Source: Ignavibacteriales bacterium | GTDB lineage: Bacteria; Bacteroidota; Ignavibacteria; Ignavibacteriales; Melioribacteraceae | Length of the DNA stretch: 64,000 bases | Reading direction: 5' to 3' | Assembly: GCA_021740915.1 (NCBI GenBank) | Contig: JAIOYW010000007.1 | Span: 1 to 64,000 of the forward strand | Shown here: positions 27,330-37,337 of the stretch, piece after piece | Layout of the letters: each line of letters starts with the position of its first letter | Numbering within the stretch: position 1 is the stretch's first letter | Notes under the pieces: model-generated | Seen by the model: the letters and a program-made list of their open reading frames with translations, nothing else | Told to the model about the DNA's origin: nothing | Databases searched by the model: none | Made by a program: the position numbers and the translations under genes

Positions 27330-30300
27330 GATCCATCACACAATTATTTTCAATATAAAATTTACAACTGCTGCAGTTTTCTCTTTCAGGCTTAAATACT
27401 TTTTCCCTTTGTGAATTTATGAAATTCCCGAGTTTAAATTGATATAATTCAAATTCTTCTTCCGTAAATTCCCTGACAGCATTATGTTCCGGCATTCTGA
27501 GAAATACAATTCTGGTCATTATTTTCGTCACCGGTTGCGAAAGTCTGAGAATAAAAGCATAAAAATTCAACTGATTAAAGTAATATGTTTCTTTATCATG
27601 CAAATCCTCAACTGAAATATCATCAGTTTTATAATCGACAATTTCAAGATATTCGTCAAACGAATTTAACCTGTCAATCCTGCCTTCCAGAAAAAAGTCC
27701 TTGAACGCCGCCATCAGTTTAACCTCATTCTTGCGGGAATTAATATTGGTCAGCTCCGAATAAATCTTACTGCTATAATAATTCTGCATAATGTTTCTAA
27801 TGTTTCGGATAATTGGTTCCCTTTGTTCCGGCGAGATCAATCTTTCGAACCGAAGAAATGAAAGGATTTGTTCATCAAGCTTCTCCGGCGGCGTTTCAAA
27901 TTCCAGGAGCTGATGGATAATCCTTCCTGTAAGTACCGCATTCCCCGTTGTATTTTCCTCATTTTCAAATTCATAAGAATCTTTTCGAACATTTTGTTTC
28001 TCACGTGATTGCAGTGAGAGTTGATCAATAACCTTATTAAATCCAAGCTCATATTGAAGTTCGAATTTACGGGGACATTGTGAAAAAACAGCAAAACTTG
28101 AGGCGGAAATTATTTCTCCTCTGGGGGAGTCTTCTATTTTAAGCCGGTAATCTTCTTTAGTAATCGAAGGTGTTTCAAAATCTGCTTTCTCGTGGGTTGT
28201 TTTTTCAGAGATTTCAGAGATTACATCAATATTTAGCTCTATATTACCGGAGAAATTCACTTCTCCATTCTCTGACGTTGAAAGATATTTTAATTTCCCC
28301 TTTAAATTTATCCTATGAGAAAGCAACAAATCCGGAAATTCCGCGCTAATCAGACCCATAAAGGAAGTTGCGGGGAATAGATCATTCTTCGAATCCCTGA
28401 AACTAAGGTACAGCCTTTTTTCTGCCCTGGTCATCGCGACATAAAGCAGCCTTTTGTTTTCAGCCGCTTCTCTTCTGCTATCCGCATAATCATATAATAC
28501 AACCGGGAGCGGTGTTTTATAACCTGAATAATAATCCTCGGCAGCCGGGACTTTTGTAAGGATGCCGATTTCCTTGTCAATTGTCACACTTCTGGCTTTA
28601 ATCCCGTGATTGCCGCCGCTATCGCTGCATCGGTAAATAAATACATTTTCGAATTCAAGCCCCTTCGATTGATGGATTGTCATCAGTTGAACCGCTTCTA
28701 CCGAGTCAAGCAGATCAGCTTCGCCCTCATCGAAGATTTTTTCCACAGCTTGTTCCAGAAATTCAATAAAATCAAAAAGAGAATTGCCTTTATTAGAGGA
28801 ATAATCAAGAAGAATCAGGTAGAGTTTTTCAAGATTTGCTCTCTCAATCTGATATTCATCGACAAATGAAATTGTACGCCAGAAAGCAGAATCAGCAGTA
28901 ATCAGCCTGAAAAGTTTGGGCAGAGGGAGGAATGCCGAATTAATTAAGTGGCGCTTCAGTATTGATGTTATCGATTTGATTCTCCCTCCATCAGAAGCAG
29001 CATACTCATTGATTTTTTCGAAAAAACTGCCACCGCGCAAGTTTGAGATTCTATGGATAACATCATCACCAATCATAAAAAATGGCGATCTCAGCAGCCC
29101 GATCAGAGAAAGGTCATCCCCAGGATCGGAGAGAAAACGGAAGTAGTTTAACAGATCAAAAAGTATCTGCTTCTGATAAAACCCCTTTCCACCGATCACT
29201 TTTACTGGAATTCCCCATTCGATAAATTCGGACTCAATCTCTTTGAAAAAATCTCTGCGCCGGCAAAGTATTGCAACATCATTGAGGGCAATGCCCATAG
29301 ACATAAGTTTGTGAACTTTTCCGGCAATTAGTGCCGCCTCAGTTTCACCATCTTCATACTTCTCCCTCAGGAAAACAACTTCACCCGTTTCGCCTTCGGA
29401 TTTTGAACAAACCAGTTCCTCATAAACTACTTCATTAAATTCTCCATCCGTCCCCCTCATCAATCTGCTGAAAACATAGTTAACAAAAAATGCAATTGGT
29501 GGAGAGAGTCTGAAACTATGTGGTAAAGTAAGATTTCCGTCATTCGATTGATTTGACTGGTTTATATCTCTTTTGGTCTGCTCAAACACTTTTATTTCGG
29601 CATCACGAAACCTATAAATGCTTTGCTTATCATCCCCGACAACAAATAAATTGCCTCTTGACAATCCTTCAAGAATAGGAATGAAAATCTGATACTGTAT
29701 CTCATTTGTATCCTGATATTCATCAATCATTATATAGTCATAGTTCTCAGATAAATACTTCCGCACCTCTTCTTTTTTTATCAACTGCATCGTCTTTAGC
29801 AGGAAGTCCTCGAAGTCCAGAGCCCCGTTATGCCTTTTTTTCTCTTCATACTTTTCGTTGCAGGTAATAAAAAGGCCCGAAAAATCAACCCCAAAAGAAA
29901 ATAAATTACTCGTAAGCAGCGCATCAGATGATTCGGCGAGGCGTTCAATAACAGAGATATTTTGTAATATCGTTGCCTGAAGTTTTGCCGGGAGAGAGTC
30001 CTTAGCCTTTTTCAGATAATCATTCACTCTTATGCTTTTCTTACTTTTAGTCAGAATAATCTCAGAGATATCCCTAAGTTTTAGAGCGTTGACAAAAATT
30101 CCATTATTTTCTTTCAAGTCAATAAGCAAATTTGACACTTGATTAGATCCTGAATTATTTAAGGATAAAACCAGGTCGTTCATAGTCCCGATATCCCGGA
30201 TCAAATTCCGGATCAATGGGTTAAAATACTTTTCCGCTGTAAGATTTATTAAGGCATTATACGTAGCCTCACATTCCTGATTGCCGCCGGAATATAAATT

Positions 30301-30888
30301 TTCGATAACTGTAAGCAGATTTTTACGATTCTTAATGCCGCTGATCAGCTCAGAATTCAATTTTGCAACCGAACCAAGCACCCTCACAAGATTTTTTACT
30401 GGTTCCGCTAAAACCGGGGATCTTAATTCACCGGAAATAATTTCCTGAACAGATAATTCAATCAATTCAGACGATCTGTTTTCATCAAGAACAACATAAT
30501 TTGCATCAATCCCGCATTCAGTTGAAAATTCCCTGAGGAGATCACCGCAGAAAGAATGAATTGTCGAAATGTTGGCTGATACTAATTGTCTCCGGATGTT
30601 GATTAAATTACGTTTTTCCTTACTGTCCTTCGAATTTAAAATTTTATGATCAACGAGTCCTGCAATTCTTGTCTGTAATTCTCCGGCTGCTTTTTCAGTA
30701 AAAGTGATTGCAACAATCCGCCGGAGTGAATTCTTCTCGACGATATTTTCAGCTATAGAAATGTATCTTTCCGCAAAAACAGAAGTTTTTCCGGATCCGG
30801 CATTCGCCGTCAGAGCTATATGTTTATCATGTGCGAGAGCTTTACGCTGATAAGAAGTCAGATTACTCATAATTTTGTTTTTTTCCAT
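27307..30888 (-). CDS. UvrD/AddA-type helicase with C-terminal PD-(D/E)XK nuclease and Fe-S-type cysteines
   Basis: The protein is about 1193 residues. It has Walker A NAGSGKT (29-35), Walker B IDEYQDTNE, GDDKQSIYRFRDA, HQSKGLEFENVF and the late RLLYVAMTRAEKRL, so a full superfamily 1A helicase core. At the C-terminus, EIVDYKTD and QLNFYA are the nuclease motifs. A Cys in FSQCPRKFE and a CxxC-x7-C group (NCSSCKFYIENNC) at the very end match the four-cysteine iron-staple of AddB/Cas4-type nucleases. It should process double-strand DNA ends. An alternative start at 30870 is possible; both overlap the kinase gene. No AddB partner is nearby. Confidence 0.85.
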   Translation of the reverse strand: MEKNKIMSNLTSYQRKALAHDKHIALTANAGSGKTSVFAERYISIAENIVEKNSLRRIVAITFTEKAAGELQTRIAGLVDHKILNSKDSKEKRNLINIRRQLVSANISTIHSFCGDLLREFSTECGIDANYVVLDENRSSELIELSVQEIISGELRSPVLAEPVKNLVRVLGSVAKLNSELISGIKNRKNLLTVIENLYSGGNQECEATYNALINLTAEKYFNPLIRNLIRDIGTMNDLVLSLNNSGSNQVSNLLIDLKENNGIFVNALKLRDISEIILTKSKKSIRVNDYLKKAKDSLPAKLQATILQNISVIERLAESSDALLTSNLFSFGVDFSGLFITCNEKYEEKKRHNGALDFEDFLLKTMQLIKKEEVRKYLSENYDYIMIDEYQDTNEIQYQIFIPILEGLSRGNLFVVGDDKQSIYRFRDAEIKVFEQTKRDINQSNQSNDGNLTLPHSFRLSPPIAFFVNYVFSRLMRGTDGEFNEVVYEELVCSKSEGETGEVVFLREKYEDGETEAALIAGKVHKLMSMGIALNDVAILCRRRDFFKEIESEFIEWGIPVKVIGGKGFYQKQILFDLLNYFRFLSDPGDDLSLIGLLRSPFFMIGDDVIHRISNLRGGSFFEKINEYAASDGGRIKSITSILKRHLINSAFLPLPKLFRLITADSAFWRTISFVDEYQIERANLEKLYLILLDYSSNKGNSLFDFIEFLEQAVEKIFDEGEADLLDSVEAVQLMTIHQSKGLEFENVFIYRCSDSGGNHGIKARSVTIDKEIGILTKVPAAEDYYSGYKTPLPVVLYDYADSRREAAENKRLLYVAMTRAEKRLYLSFRDSKNDLFPATSFMGLISAEFPDLLLSHRINLKGKLKYLSTSENGEVNFSGNIELNIDVISEISEKTTHEKADFETPSITKEDYRLKIEDSPRGEIISASSFAVFSQCPRKFELQYELGFNKVIDQLSLQSREKQNVRKDSYEFENEENTTGNAVLTGRIIHQLLEFETPPEKLDEQILSFLRFERLISPEQREPIIRNIRNIMQNYYSSKIYSELTNINSRKNEVKLMAAFKDFFLEGRIDRLNSFDEYLEIVDYKTDDISVEDLHDKETYYFNQLNFYAFILRLSQPVTKIMTRIVFLRMPEHNAVREFTEEEFELYQFKLGNFINSQREKVFKPERENCSSCKFYIENNCVMDHVKNTGN

Positions 30889-33800
30889 ACGGATGCGTTA
30901 AACGGATTTCCGTCCCTGTTTCATCTGATCGGACAATTTCAATCCTGCCGCCGAGACTTTCCAAAAATTCTGATACAATTGAAAGTCCTAATCCCATTCC
31001 CTTCTGTTTCGTTGAAAAACCTCTATCGAACACTTTTGCAACGGTCTCCTTATTCATTCCTTTTCCATTATCCAGGATGGAAAGATATAGTAGTTCGCCC
31101 TCCTTTCTGACATTCAGGGTTATTATTGCCGCATCCGCCTGGATCGAATTTCGAATAAGATTAATCAATGCTCTTTTAAAGTGCTCGCGGTCGGTGAATA
31201 AAAAAGTTTCCGGCAAGGATTTAATTTCTAATTTTATCTCCGACGCAAATAAATCATTAATTTCCTGCAGAACCATTGATATATCTACTCTCTCCAATTT
31301 CATTCTCGGCATGACGGCAAATCCGGAAAATTCGGAGGCGATATTTTTCAACTGCTCAATCTGCTGAAGAAGCATTCCGGTTACCCGTCCGAAAATAGTA
31401 TCGAATTTGTCCGATTTGTCACGATAGGATACGATTAACTGCTGCACTCCGAGTTTCATTGGAGTCAGGGGGTTTTTGATTTCATGGGCTACTTGTTTAG
31501 CCATCTCCTTCCAGGCAGATTCCCTTTCAAACTCAGCCAATTCTGCCTGATTTCTTTTCAGATCCTGGACCATACTGTTAAAACCCCGGCTTAGCTCAGA
31601 TATCTCTTTCGCACCTCCTGCTTCAATCTTTACATCCAGATCACCTGATGCCACAGAATTTATCGCTGCTGTCATTCGAATTATCGGTTTGGATATCTGA
31701 CCTGCGAGCATTGAACTCACCAGAATGATAAGAATAGCGGCAAGTGAATAGCTTCCGAAAAGAAATACGTCAACTTCCGTACCGGAGAATGGCAGAGTTA
31801 CTTCGTTTAAAGTATTATTTACTTCCAAAACAAACATCTCATTCCCGATATAAACCCTGCAATAATAGCATGAGAAACTTCTGCCGTCAGCTTTATTTGT
31901 GTACATTGTTTCAGGCTTTCCTTCAATCACAAGTTCTGAATAGACTTTAAATGGGATTATCTGATTAAAAATGCCTGCTTTGTATAATTCCGGAACTGTT
32001 GAGTATATCAGGGTTTCTCCCCTGAAAAGCGAATATTCAATATTAGCAACTACTGGTTGTGAAAGTCCTGAATTTCCATATTCAGGGACATAATTTAGAT
32101 TCTCTGTAATGTTTACAACTCTTTTTTTCAATTTGTATCTCAGAGCCTCGCCATTCCTTTCGTTCGTAATACTGCGGAAATAAATAGCTGAGAGTATCAG
32201 AGGGATAAGTGAGATCAATAAAAAACCGCCGAGAATTTTGCTCCGAAAATCCAGATTGCTGACAGATATTGCTTTCAGACTAAATGGAATGTTAAAGAAC
32301 AGGATAATCAGTGTAATTATAGAATTAAAGAAAAAAATCTTGAAAAAATCATAGAGCAGTAATTCGATATTTTTTCTTTGTAGAAAACTGACAACAACTG
32401 TTTCCCCATCAATTCCGGAAGTTTTTATTGCATAAACAAGATAATCTTCATTTCCTGAATTAATTCGAAGCCATTTTTCTCCATTTGGCGAATAATTTAC
32501 TGCTTGTATTTGTTCAACATCTTCCTTAGAAAAGACGGTGCCGGAATTCCATTTTTTATGAGATTCCGCCATCTCGAGAACATTAATTGATCTTCCAAGA
32601 ATATTTAAATTACCCGAAGCCCTGGATTTGTCAAAATGTGAACCGAAAGACTTTGTTTCAGAATGCCTCGTTTTTATTGCGGTGCACTGCACCCAGCCAA
32701 CGGGCTTTCCATTTACTATAATCTCTTTAACTGTGAGTATTTTGCCGGATTCTGAATAAAGAGAGTCAGCATCGTTTATTTTTACAATTTCGTATTTCTC
32801 GGTTCCGTACCCACCGAGATATTGACTGCCCTTGCCATAAATATCGATCCTTCCACGCAAACCTTCGGAAGCAAGCGGACTTTTCTTCCAAATAGCTCTG
32901 GCGCCCGCGTGATATTCACCAGGTTCACCCGAGGTAAGGATATTTAATAAAAAACTGTCGGTTGCAGCTCTTTCTGCGGTTTCTTCGGAAAGGAATGTTA
33001 TATAGTTTCTTTCTTTTCTTATATAATCCATTGCCACTGTTTTAATAGATTCCCTCTCGAGTTCCTGATTATAGTAAATAAGCAGCAGGGTGGAAGAAAT
33101 TGATGCGCCAATAAGCAGATAAAACCATAGCATCCGAATCCTGACTTTTGTAAAATAAAACAAATAAGTCAGTGTAAATAAAATCGTAATATATACCACT
33201 CTTGTAAAAGGTGTGCCCTGCGGCTGCTTCTGAAAGAAGTCGAATAAAAGCCCTGATATCTGGAAGATAATAAATGTCAGGGTGAAATTGAATCTGCTTT
33301 TTTCTTTGAAAACTCTTTCAAATAACCATTTTAAAAGAAAAAAATTAACAATGATGAGTATTATTCCCAGAATAAAAAAATTAAAGAGCATCAGTAAGAC
33401 AGGAAATTGGGGGAAGAAAAGCGGCTCTTCAAAATATTTTAATGTTGAATCAAAGATCACACTTTTTGCCGATGCCCCGTGAGCTCTATAGAGAAGAAAA
33501 AATATGAAGGCTGGGAATAAAAAAAGAAAATATTTTGCTGATTTGTTAGTTACTGTGTTTGAAAACTTATTTATACCATAGTGCTTAATATAAATCAAAA
33601 CGATGCTGAAAGCTGTTATAACAGTAATAAAAAATTCAACTGGCGATTTGACCATCCCGAATAGAAAAACTGAAGAAAAATACTGCGGGGCATTTAGTCC
33701 TGATGAGAGGAAGATTTGGAGCAGCTCAAGCTTAAAAAATATGATCCGAAGCCCAGCAATACAAATAGCTATATAAAAGAATCTAACCGGAGAAGATGAA

Positions 33801-34603
33801 TTTCTGATGTACCTGGAATAAATAAAAATAAATAACAGAAGGATGATTGAAAAAATCAGCATTCCCTGAATTTGCCTCACAAACTCTGAAATGTCAGCGA
33901 GCAGTTTACTTTCCGCAACAGGAATCATGTAAACAGCAGCAATCTCACGCCCGAGTGAATTATTAATTACTATCCCTCTGCGCTGCAGGTCTCCAATCAT
34001 TTTTGTCCTTGGAGAATATTTAATATATACATCTCTTCCCGTAGCATCAAGAATGGCTTTCGTAAGTAAATCCGACGTTACTTCCTTATTCCCGCTGAAT
34101 TCCTCCGGCTTTATATCTTTTGTAACTATACAAGTAAAGGAGGATGTATTTCTTTGATGACGAGCCACATAGACAGATTTAACAACTGGCTCATGTGTAT
34201 CGAAAAAATAGTCTCCCGACTTAATGGATAAGTACCTTTCGTTTTTTATTCTATCGAAATTATCGGTCCAAAACAAAAGATTGCCCAAACTGTCAAAAAT
34301 CCCGAATTCGAATCGTGACTTTTCAATCCACAGACCATCAGAAAAATTCACGTCTTTATCAACACCAATTTTTTCTATTAGCGATTCAGAGAATGCTTCG
34401 TGCTCCCGTTCGACACTATTAAAAACGGAGCGAATTTCCAATTCGGTTTTTAATTCATCGGCTTTGGAGTTTGTTCTATAGTATTCTTTATTGTGCAGTA
34501 AGACAGGAGCCAGAAAACCACTTGTCATAAGGACTATAATTAATAACAGGCTGAGAATTGCAGTGGTTTTTTGGATGGCAGTAAGAGATGAAAGCATATT
34601 CAA
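30863..34603 (-). CDS. large multi-pass sensor histidine kinase (NtrY-like)
   Basis: The 1246-residue protein has about twelve hydrophobic helices. One near the N-terminus is followed by a periplasmic loop of roughly 200 residues, a bundle of about eight helices follows, then a second long loop, and three more helices lead to a HAMP domain (LAGQISKPIIRMT). The phospho-acceptor histidine is in AHEIKNPLTPMKLG, and the ATP-binding domain has LINLIRNSIQ, LDNGKGM and GMGLGLSIV. No response regulator adjoins it. Its ATG overlaps the stop of the DUF4783 gene by four bases (ATGA), so it is coupled to that secreted protein, which may be part of the signal. Confidence 0.88.
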   Translation of the reverse strand: MNMLSSLTAIQKTTAILSLLLIIVLMTSGFLAPVLLHNKEYYRTNSKADELKTELEIRSVFNSVEREHEAFSESLIEKIGVDKDVNFSDGLWIEKSRFEFGIFDSLGNLLFWTDNFDRIKNERYLSIKSGDYFFDTHEPVVKSVYVARHQRNTSSFTCIVTKDIKPEEFSGNKEVTSDLLTKAILDATGRDVYIKYSPRTKMIGDLQRRGIVINNSLGREIAAVYMIPVAESKLLADISEFVRQIQGMLIFSIILLLFIFIYSRYIRNSSSPVRFFYIAICIAGLRIIFFKLELLQIFLSSGLNAPQYFSSVFLFGMVKSPVEFFITVITAFSIVLIYIKHYGINKFSNTVTNKSAKYFLFLFPAFIFFLLYRAHGASAKSVIFDSTLKYFEEPLFFPQFPVLLMLFNFFILGIILIIVNFFLLKWLFERVFKEKSRFNFTLTFIIFQISGLLFDFFQKQPQGTPFTRVVYITILFTLTYLFYFTKVRIRMLWFYLLIGASISSTLLLIYYNQELERESIKTVAMDYIRKERNYITFLSEETAERAATDSFLLNILTSGEPGEYHAGARAIWKKSPLASEGLRGRIDIYGKGSQYLGGYGTEKYEIVKINDADSLYSESGKILTVKEIIVNGKPVGWVQCTAIKTRHSETKSFGSHFDKSRASGNLNILGRSINVLEMAESHKKWNSGTVFSKEDVEQIQAVNYSPNGEKWLRINSGNEDYLVYAIKTSGIDGETVVVSFLQRKNIELLLYDFFKIFFFNSIITLIILFFNIPFSLKAISVSNLDFRSKILGGFLLISLIPLILSAIYFRSITNERNGEALRYKLKKRVVNITENLNYVPEYGNSGLSQPVVANIEYSLFRGETLIYSTVPELYKAGIFNQIIPFKVYSELVIEGKPETMYTNKADGRSFSCYYCRVYIGNEMFVLEVNNTLNEVTLPFSGTEVDVFLFGSYSLAAILIILVSSMLAGQISKPIIRMTAAINSVASGDLDVKIEAGGAKEISELSRGFNSMVQDLKRNQAELAEFERESAWKEMAKQVAHEIKNPLTPMKLGVQQLIVSYRDKSDKFDTIFGRVTGMLLQQIEQLKNIASEFSGFAVMPRMKLERVDISMVLQEINDLFASEIKLEIKSLPETFLFTDREHFKRALINLIRNSIQADAAIITLNVRKEGELLYLSILDNGKGMNKETVAKVFDRGFSTKQKGMGLGLSIVSEFLESLGGRIEIVRSDETGTEIRLTHPYGKKQNYE

Positions 34604-35016
34604 TTAATTGTAATTTGTGAAATATACCAGGTATCCTCTTCAAATTTCAATGAAATATAGAACTGAGCAGTTTCTTTTGAACTTTTTAAGTTGTATTGCA
34701 TTTTTCCGCTGGCGTAAGGAAAAGTGGCTGAAGTATTAATTTTTTCAAATTTGGGGTTAGAAGGCTGATAAATAGCAAAAAAATCCTTGAGGATATAAAA
34801 AGCCTGACTACGGCTGAAATATCCGTTGATTCCTTCGATGTGACTAATAAATACTTTCCCTGCCAATAGATTTGAAAATTCTTCGACACGATTAGTTTTC
34901 AGACCCTTCTCAAAGCGGAAAAAAGTTTCCTGAGACAGGATCTGCTTATTTTCCTGAGCAAAACAAAAACTGCCGAGTAATACAAGCAGCCCGGCAGTTA
35001 AAAGAATTTTTTTCAT
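34600..35016 (-). CDS. DUF4783 secreted protein
   Basis: The protein is 138 residues with a signal peptide (MKKILLTAGLLVLLGSFCFAQ) ending at AQ. The rest has the SHIEGINGYFSRSQAFYIL segment and an FYISLKFEEDTWYI strand, matching the DUF4783 family that is common in Bacteroidota relatives. Its function is not known. The gene runs into the sensor kinase gene with a four-base overlap, which suggests joint expression. It could help the kinase to detect an envelope signal, but that is only an inference from position. Confidence 0.7.
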   Translation of the reverse strand: MKKILLTAGLLVLLGSFCFAQENKQILSQETFFRFEKGLKTNRVEEFSNLLAGKVFISHIEGINGYFSRSQAFYILKDFFAIYQPSNPKFEKINTSATFPYASGKMQYNLKSSKETAQFYISLKFEEDTWYISQITIN

Positions 35017-35053
35017 AAAAACTAAATCTGTTTATATCCATTAAGATACAATA

Positions 35054-35890
35054 TTATTGGGTTTTATGTAATCCGGAACGAATAATTTTATCATGAGCAA
35101 CCCGATCTGATCTTTTTACTTTGAGCATCCTTTCACCGATGACAGTCTGGAAAGCCCAGTCAAAAACTATCCTTTCAGCAGTCATCCCGGAAATCCTGAT
35201 TTTCGCAAAGTGATTATCAACGGTCCATATAATATATGTATGCCCCCTGATAGCTTCGCTGTATTTTATATTTTCTCCAGGAACTATTGGTATCCATCCA
35301 TCTGCTGGCGCCTCTGTGATGTCATAAATATCATCTGTGTAACCCATATCCTGGATATCAAATTCTTCCCACACATTTATATATGGCTTGCCATTAAACA
35401 TCTCAAAAAAGAAATCAGTATCGATGTCACTGAATTTAACAGCTTGTTCTTTGATAAAACTCCAGCCGGAAATATCGGGGTATTTGGCTGCATCAAAAAC
35501 TATGCTGTTAAAACCTTCCGGACGGGCAATCCCATAAACTTCATCGTAACTAAGTTCACTTTCGTTTCCGCTCAGATCATATGCTGCTATGCCATAATAA
35601 TATTTTGAACCATTACCCGCTTCGGAATCGATAAAATAGTTGCTGGCGGTACTTCCGATAAAATTGTATTTACCCCAGTAATCATTAGCATAATATACAT
35701 TATATCCCGAAAGATCTCTCTCAGTATTGGGCTCCCAGCTTATCTCAATTTTACCATCTCCATTTAAGACCCTGAGGTTTTTCGGAGGAGCCGGGGCAAC
35801 CCTGTCGCTAAGATATTCTTCTTCATCACATGCGGTAAAGAAAAGAACTCCAATAACTATCATTGCCAAAAACAATCTAATTTTTTTCAT
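35054..35890 (-). CDS. fibronectin type III lipoprotein
   Basis: The 278-residue protein has a signal peptide ending FFTACDEEE, with Cys20 as the lipidated residue. Residues about 30-120 are an FN3 domain (APAPPKNLRVLNGDGKIEISW ... YYYGIAAYDLSGNESE). The remaining 150 residues are rich in Trp, Asp and aromatic residues, with a repeated IW-type strand, and match no family that I recognise. It is probably on an envelope surface, anchored by lipid. It lies between DUF4783 and the pyr operon and may be a separate small transcription unit. Confidence 0.75.
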   Translation of the reverse strand: MKKIRLFLAMIVIGVLFFTACDEEEYLSDRVAPAPPKNLRVLNGDGKIEISWEPNTERDLSGYNVYYANDYWGKYNFIGSTASNYFIDSEAGNGSKYYYGIAAYDLSGNESELSYDEVYGIARPEGFNSIVFDAAKYPDISGWSFIKEQAVKFSDIDTDFFFEMFNGKPYINVWEEFDIQDMGYTDDIYDITEAPADGWIPIVPGENIKYSEAIRGHTYIIWTVDNHFAKIRISGMTAERIVFDWAFQTVIGERMLKVKRSDRVAHDKIIRSGLHKTQ

Positions 35891-36038
35891 AATGACTCCG
35901 GTTTTTCTTAATATGTTTCAAGCACCGTGCCAAAACAATCGGGTAATCAATTTCCTTAAATAAACCTATAATTTCATGAATCCTAACATACCATCTATTG
36001 TCACTCGTCCATTTTAATATACACTTCTGGACTATTTA

Positions 36039-37328
36039 TTATAAACCGGAGTAATTCCCGCCGTAAAATAATTTCGAATTATTCATAACTCCGACTGATT
36101 TTCCTGTAAGTAATTTTTTGTCGAAAGGTGAGTTCTTACATTTTGATTTGAAATCCTTGATGTTCACAGTCCAGATCTGCGAAATATCAATCAGAGTTAA
36201 TTCAGCTTTTTCTCCAACCTTAATCTGCGGAACTGGCAGATTAAGAATTTTCCGGGGATTCACAGCAAATAAAGTAATAATTTTGCTTAAGGGTATTTTT
36301 CGTTTATGTACAAGTTCTGTCAGAGTAAGAGCCAATTCTGTTTCCAACCCAACAATTCCATCAGGTGCATAAATAAATTCCATTTCTTTTTCTTCGATCG
36401 CGTGCGGAGAATGATCACTCGTAATACAATCAATCGTTCCATCCCGGAGTCCTTCGATCACAGCATTGAGATCCTCCTCTGAACGAAGCGGTGGATTTAC
36501 CCGGAGATTGGTATCATACGATTTTAATGCTTCCTCGGTAAGAGAAAAATAATGTGGAGAAGTATCAGCGGTAATTTTGGATCCTTTTTCTTTGGCAGAT
36601 CTGATTATCTCTACTGCTCTTTTGGTACTAATATTTGAAAAATGAACTTTACCGCCAACGTAATCCGAAATTAATATGTCACGGACAATAATGAGTTCTT
36701 CAGCGACAGATGGATTAGGAGGCAATCCCAGTAAAGTCGAAAGAAATCCTTCGTTGGCAACACCACCACCAAGAGATTCCTCTTCACAATGTTCAATTAC
36801 GGGAAGGTCAAACATAATGGCGTATTCAAGCGCATTTTTAAGAAGTGATGCCGTTTTTACAGCCTTCTCGTCATCTGTAAAAGCAACTGCTCCAGCTTCA
36901 TGCAGTTCGGCAAGAGGGGCAAGTGCAGTACCTTTTCTTTCAAAAGAAACAGCGCCTGCAAGATGGACATCAACAAGATGGTCCTGTGCCTTGTGGCGGA
37001 TAAATCCAAGAACTTCTGCATTGTCAGCAATAGGTTTTGTATCAGGCATTGCCAGCACTGAGGTAAATCCCCCAGCGGCGGCTGAATTGCAGCCCGTTTT
37101 AATGGTTTCTTCATCTTCCCTGCCGGGTTCCCGTAAGTGAACGTGCATATCCATAAGACCAGGCACACAGTATATCCCCTCCAGATTATATACCTTCGCA
37201 TCTTTCAGATCGTCTTTTGTAAGTTCGCCAACCTTGCTTATAACTCCGTTTTCAACCAGGAGACTTGATTTGTTTTCGATACCGGAAACCGGGTCTAAAA
37301 TAATTGTGTTAATAAATGCTGTTTTCAT
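36039..37328 (-). CDS. pyrC: dihydroorotase
   Basis: The 429-residue type I dihydroorotase starts at ATG 37328 with AAGGGG upstream. The zinc-binding DMHVHLREPGRED lies near residue 60, the FTSVLAMPDTKP run follows, and SDHSPHAIEEKE near 300 holds the catalytic Asp. The enzyme closes carbamoyl-aspartate into dihydroorotate in pyrimidine synthesis. It is the third gene of a pyrR-pyrB-pyrC unit, ten bases after pyrB, and should share its regulation. Confidence 0.95.
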   Translation of the reverse strand: MKTAFINTIILDPVSGIENKSSLLVENGVISKVGELTKDDLKDAKVYNLEGIYCVPGLMDMHVHLREPGREDEETIKTGCNSAAAGGFTSVLAMPDTKPIADNAEVLGFIRHKAQDHLVDVHLAGAVSFERKGTALAPLAELHEAGAVAFTDDEKAVKTASLLKNALEYAIMFDLPVIEHCEEESLGGGVANEGFLSTLLGLPPNPSVAEELIIVRDILISDYVGGKVHFSNISTKRAVEIIRSAKEKGSKITADTSPHYFSLTEEALKSYDTNLRVNPPLRSEEDLNAVIEGLRDGTIDCITSDHSPHAIEEKEMEFIYAPDGIVGLETELALTLTELVHKRKIPLSKIITLFAVNPRKILNLPVPQIKVGEKAELTLIDISQIWTVNIKDFKSKCKNSPFDKKLLTGKSVGVMNNSKLFYGGNYSGL

Positions 37329-37337
37329 CAAAACCCC

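Noticed and set aside
36676-37140. A 154-residue open frame antisense to pyrC
   Set aside because: Its composition reflects the reverse of pyrC codons and no family motif is present.
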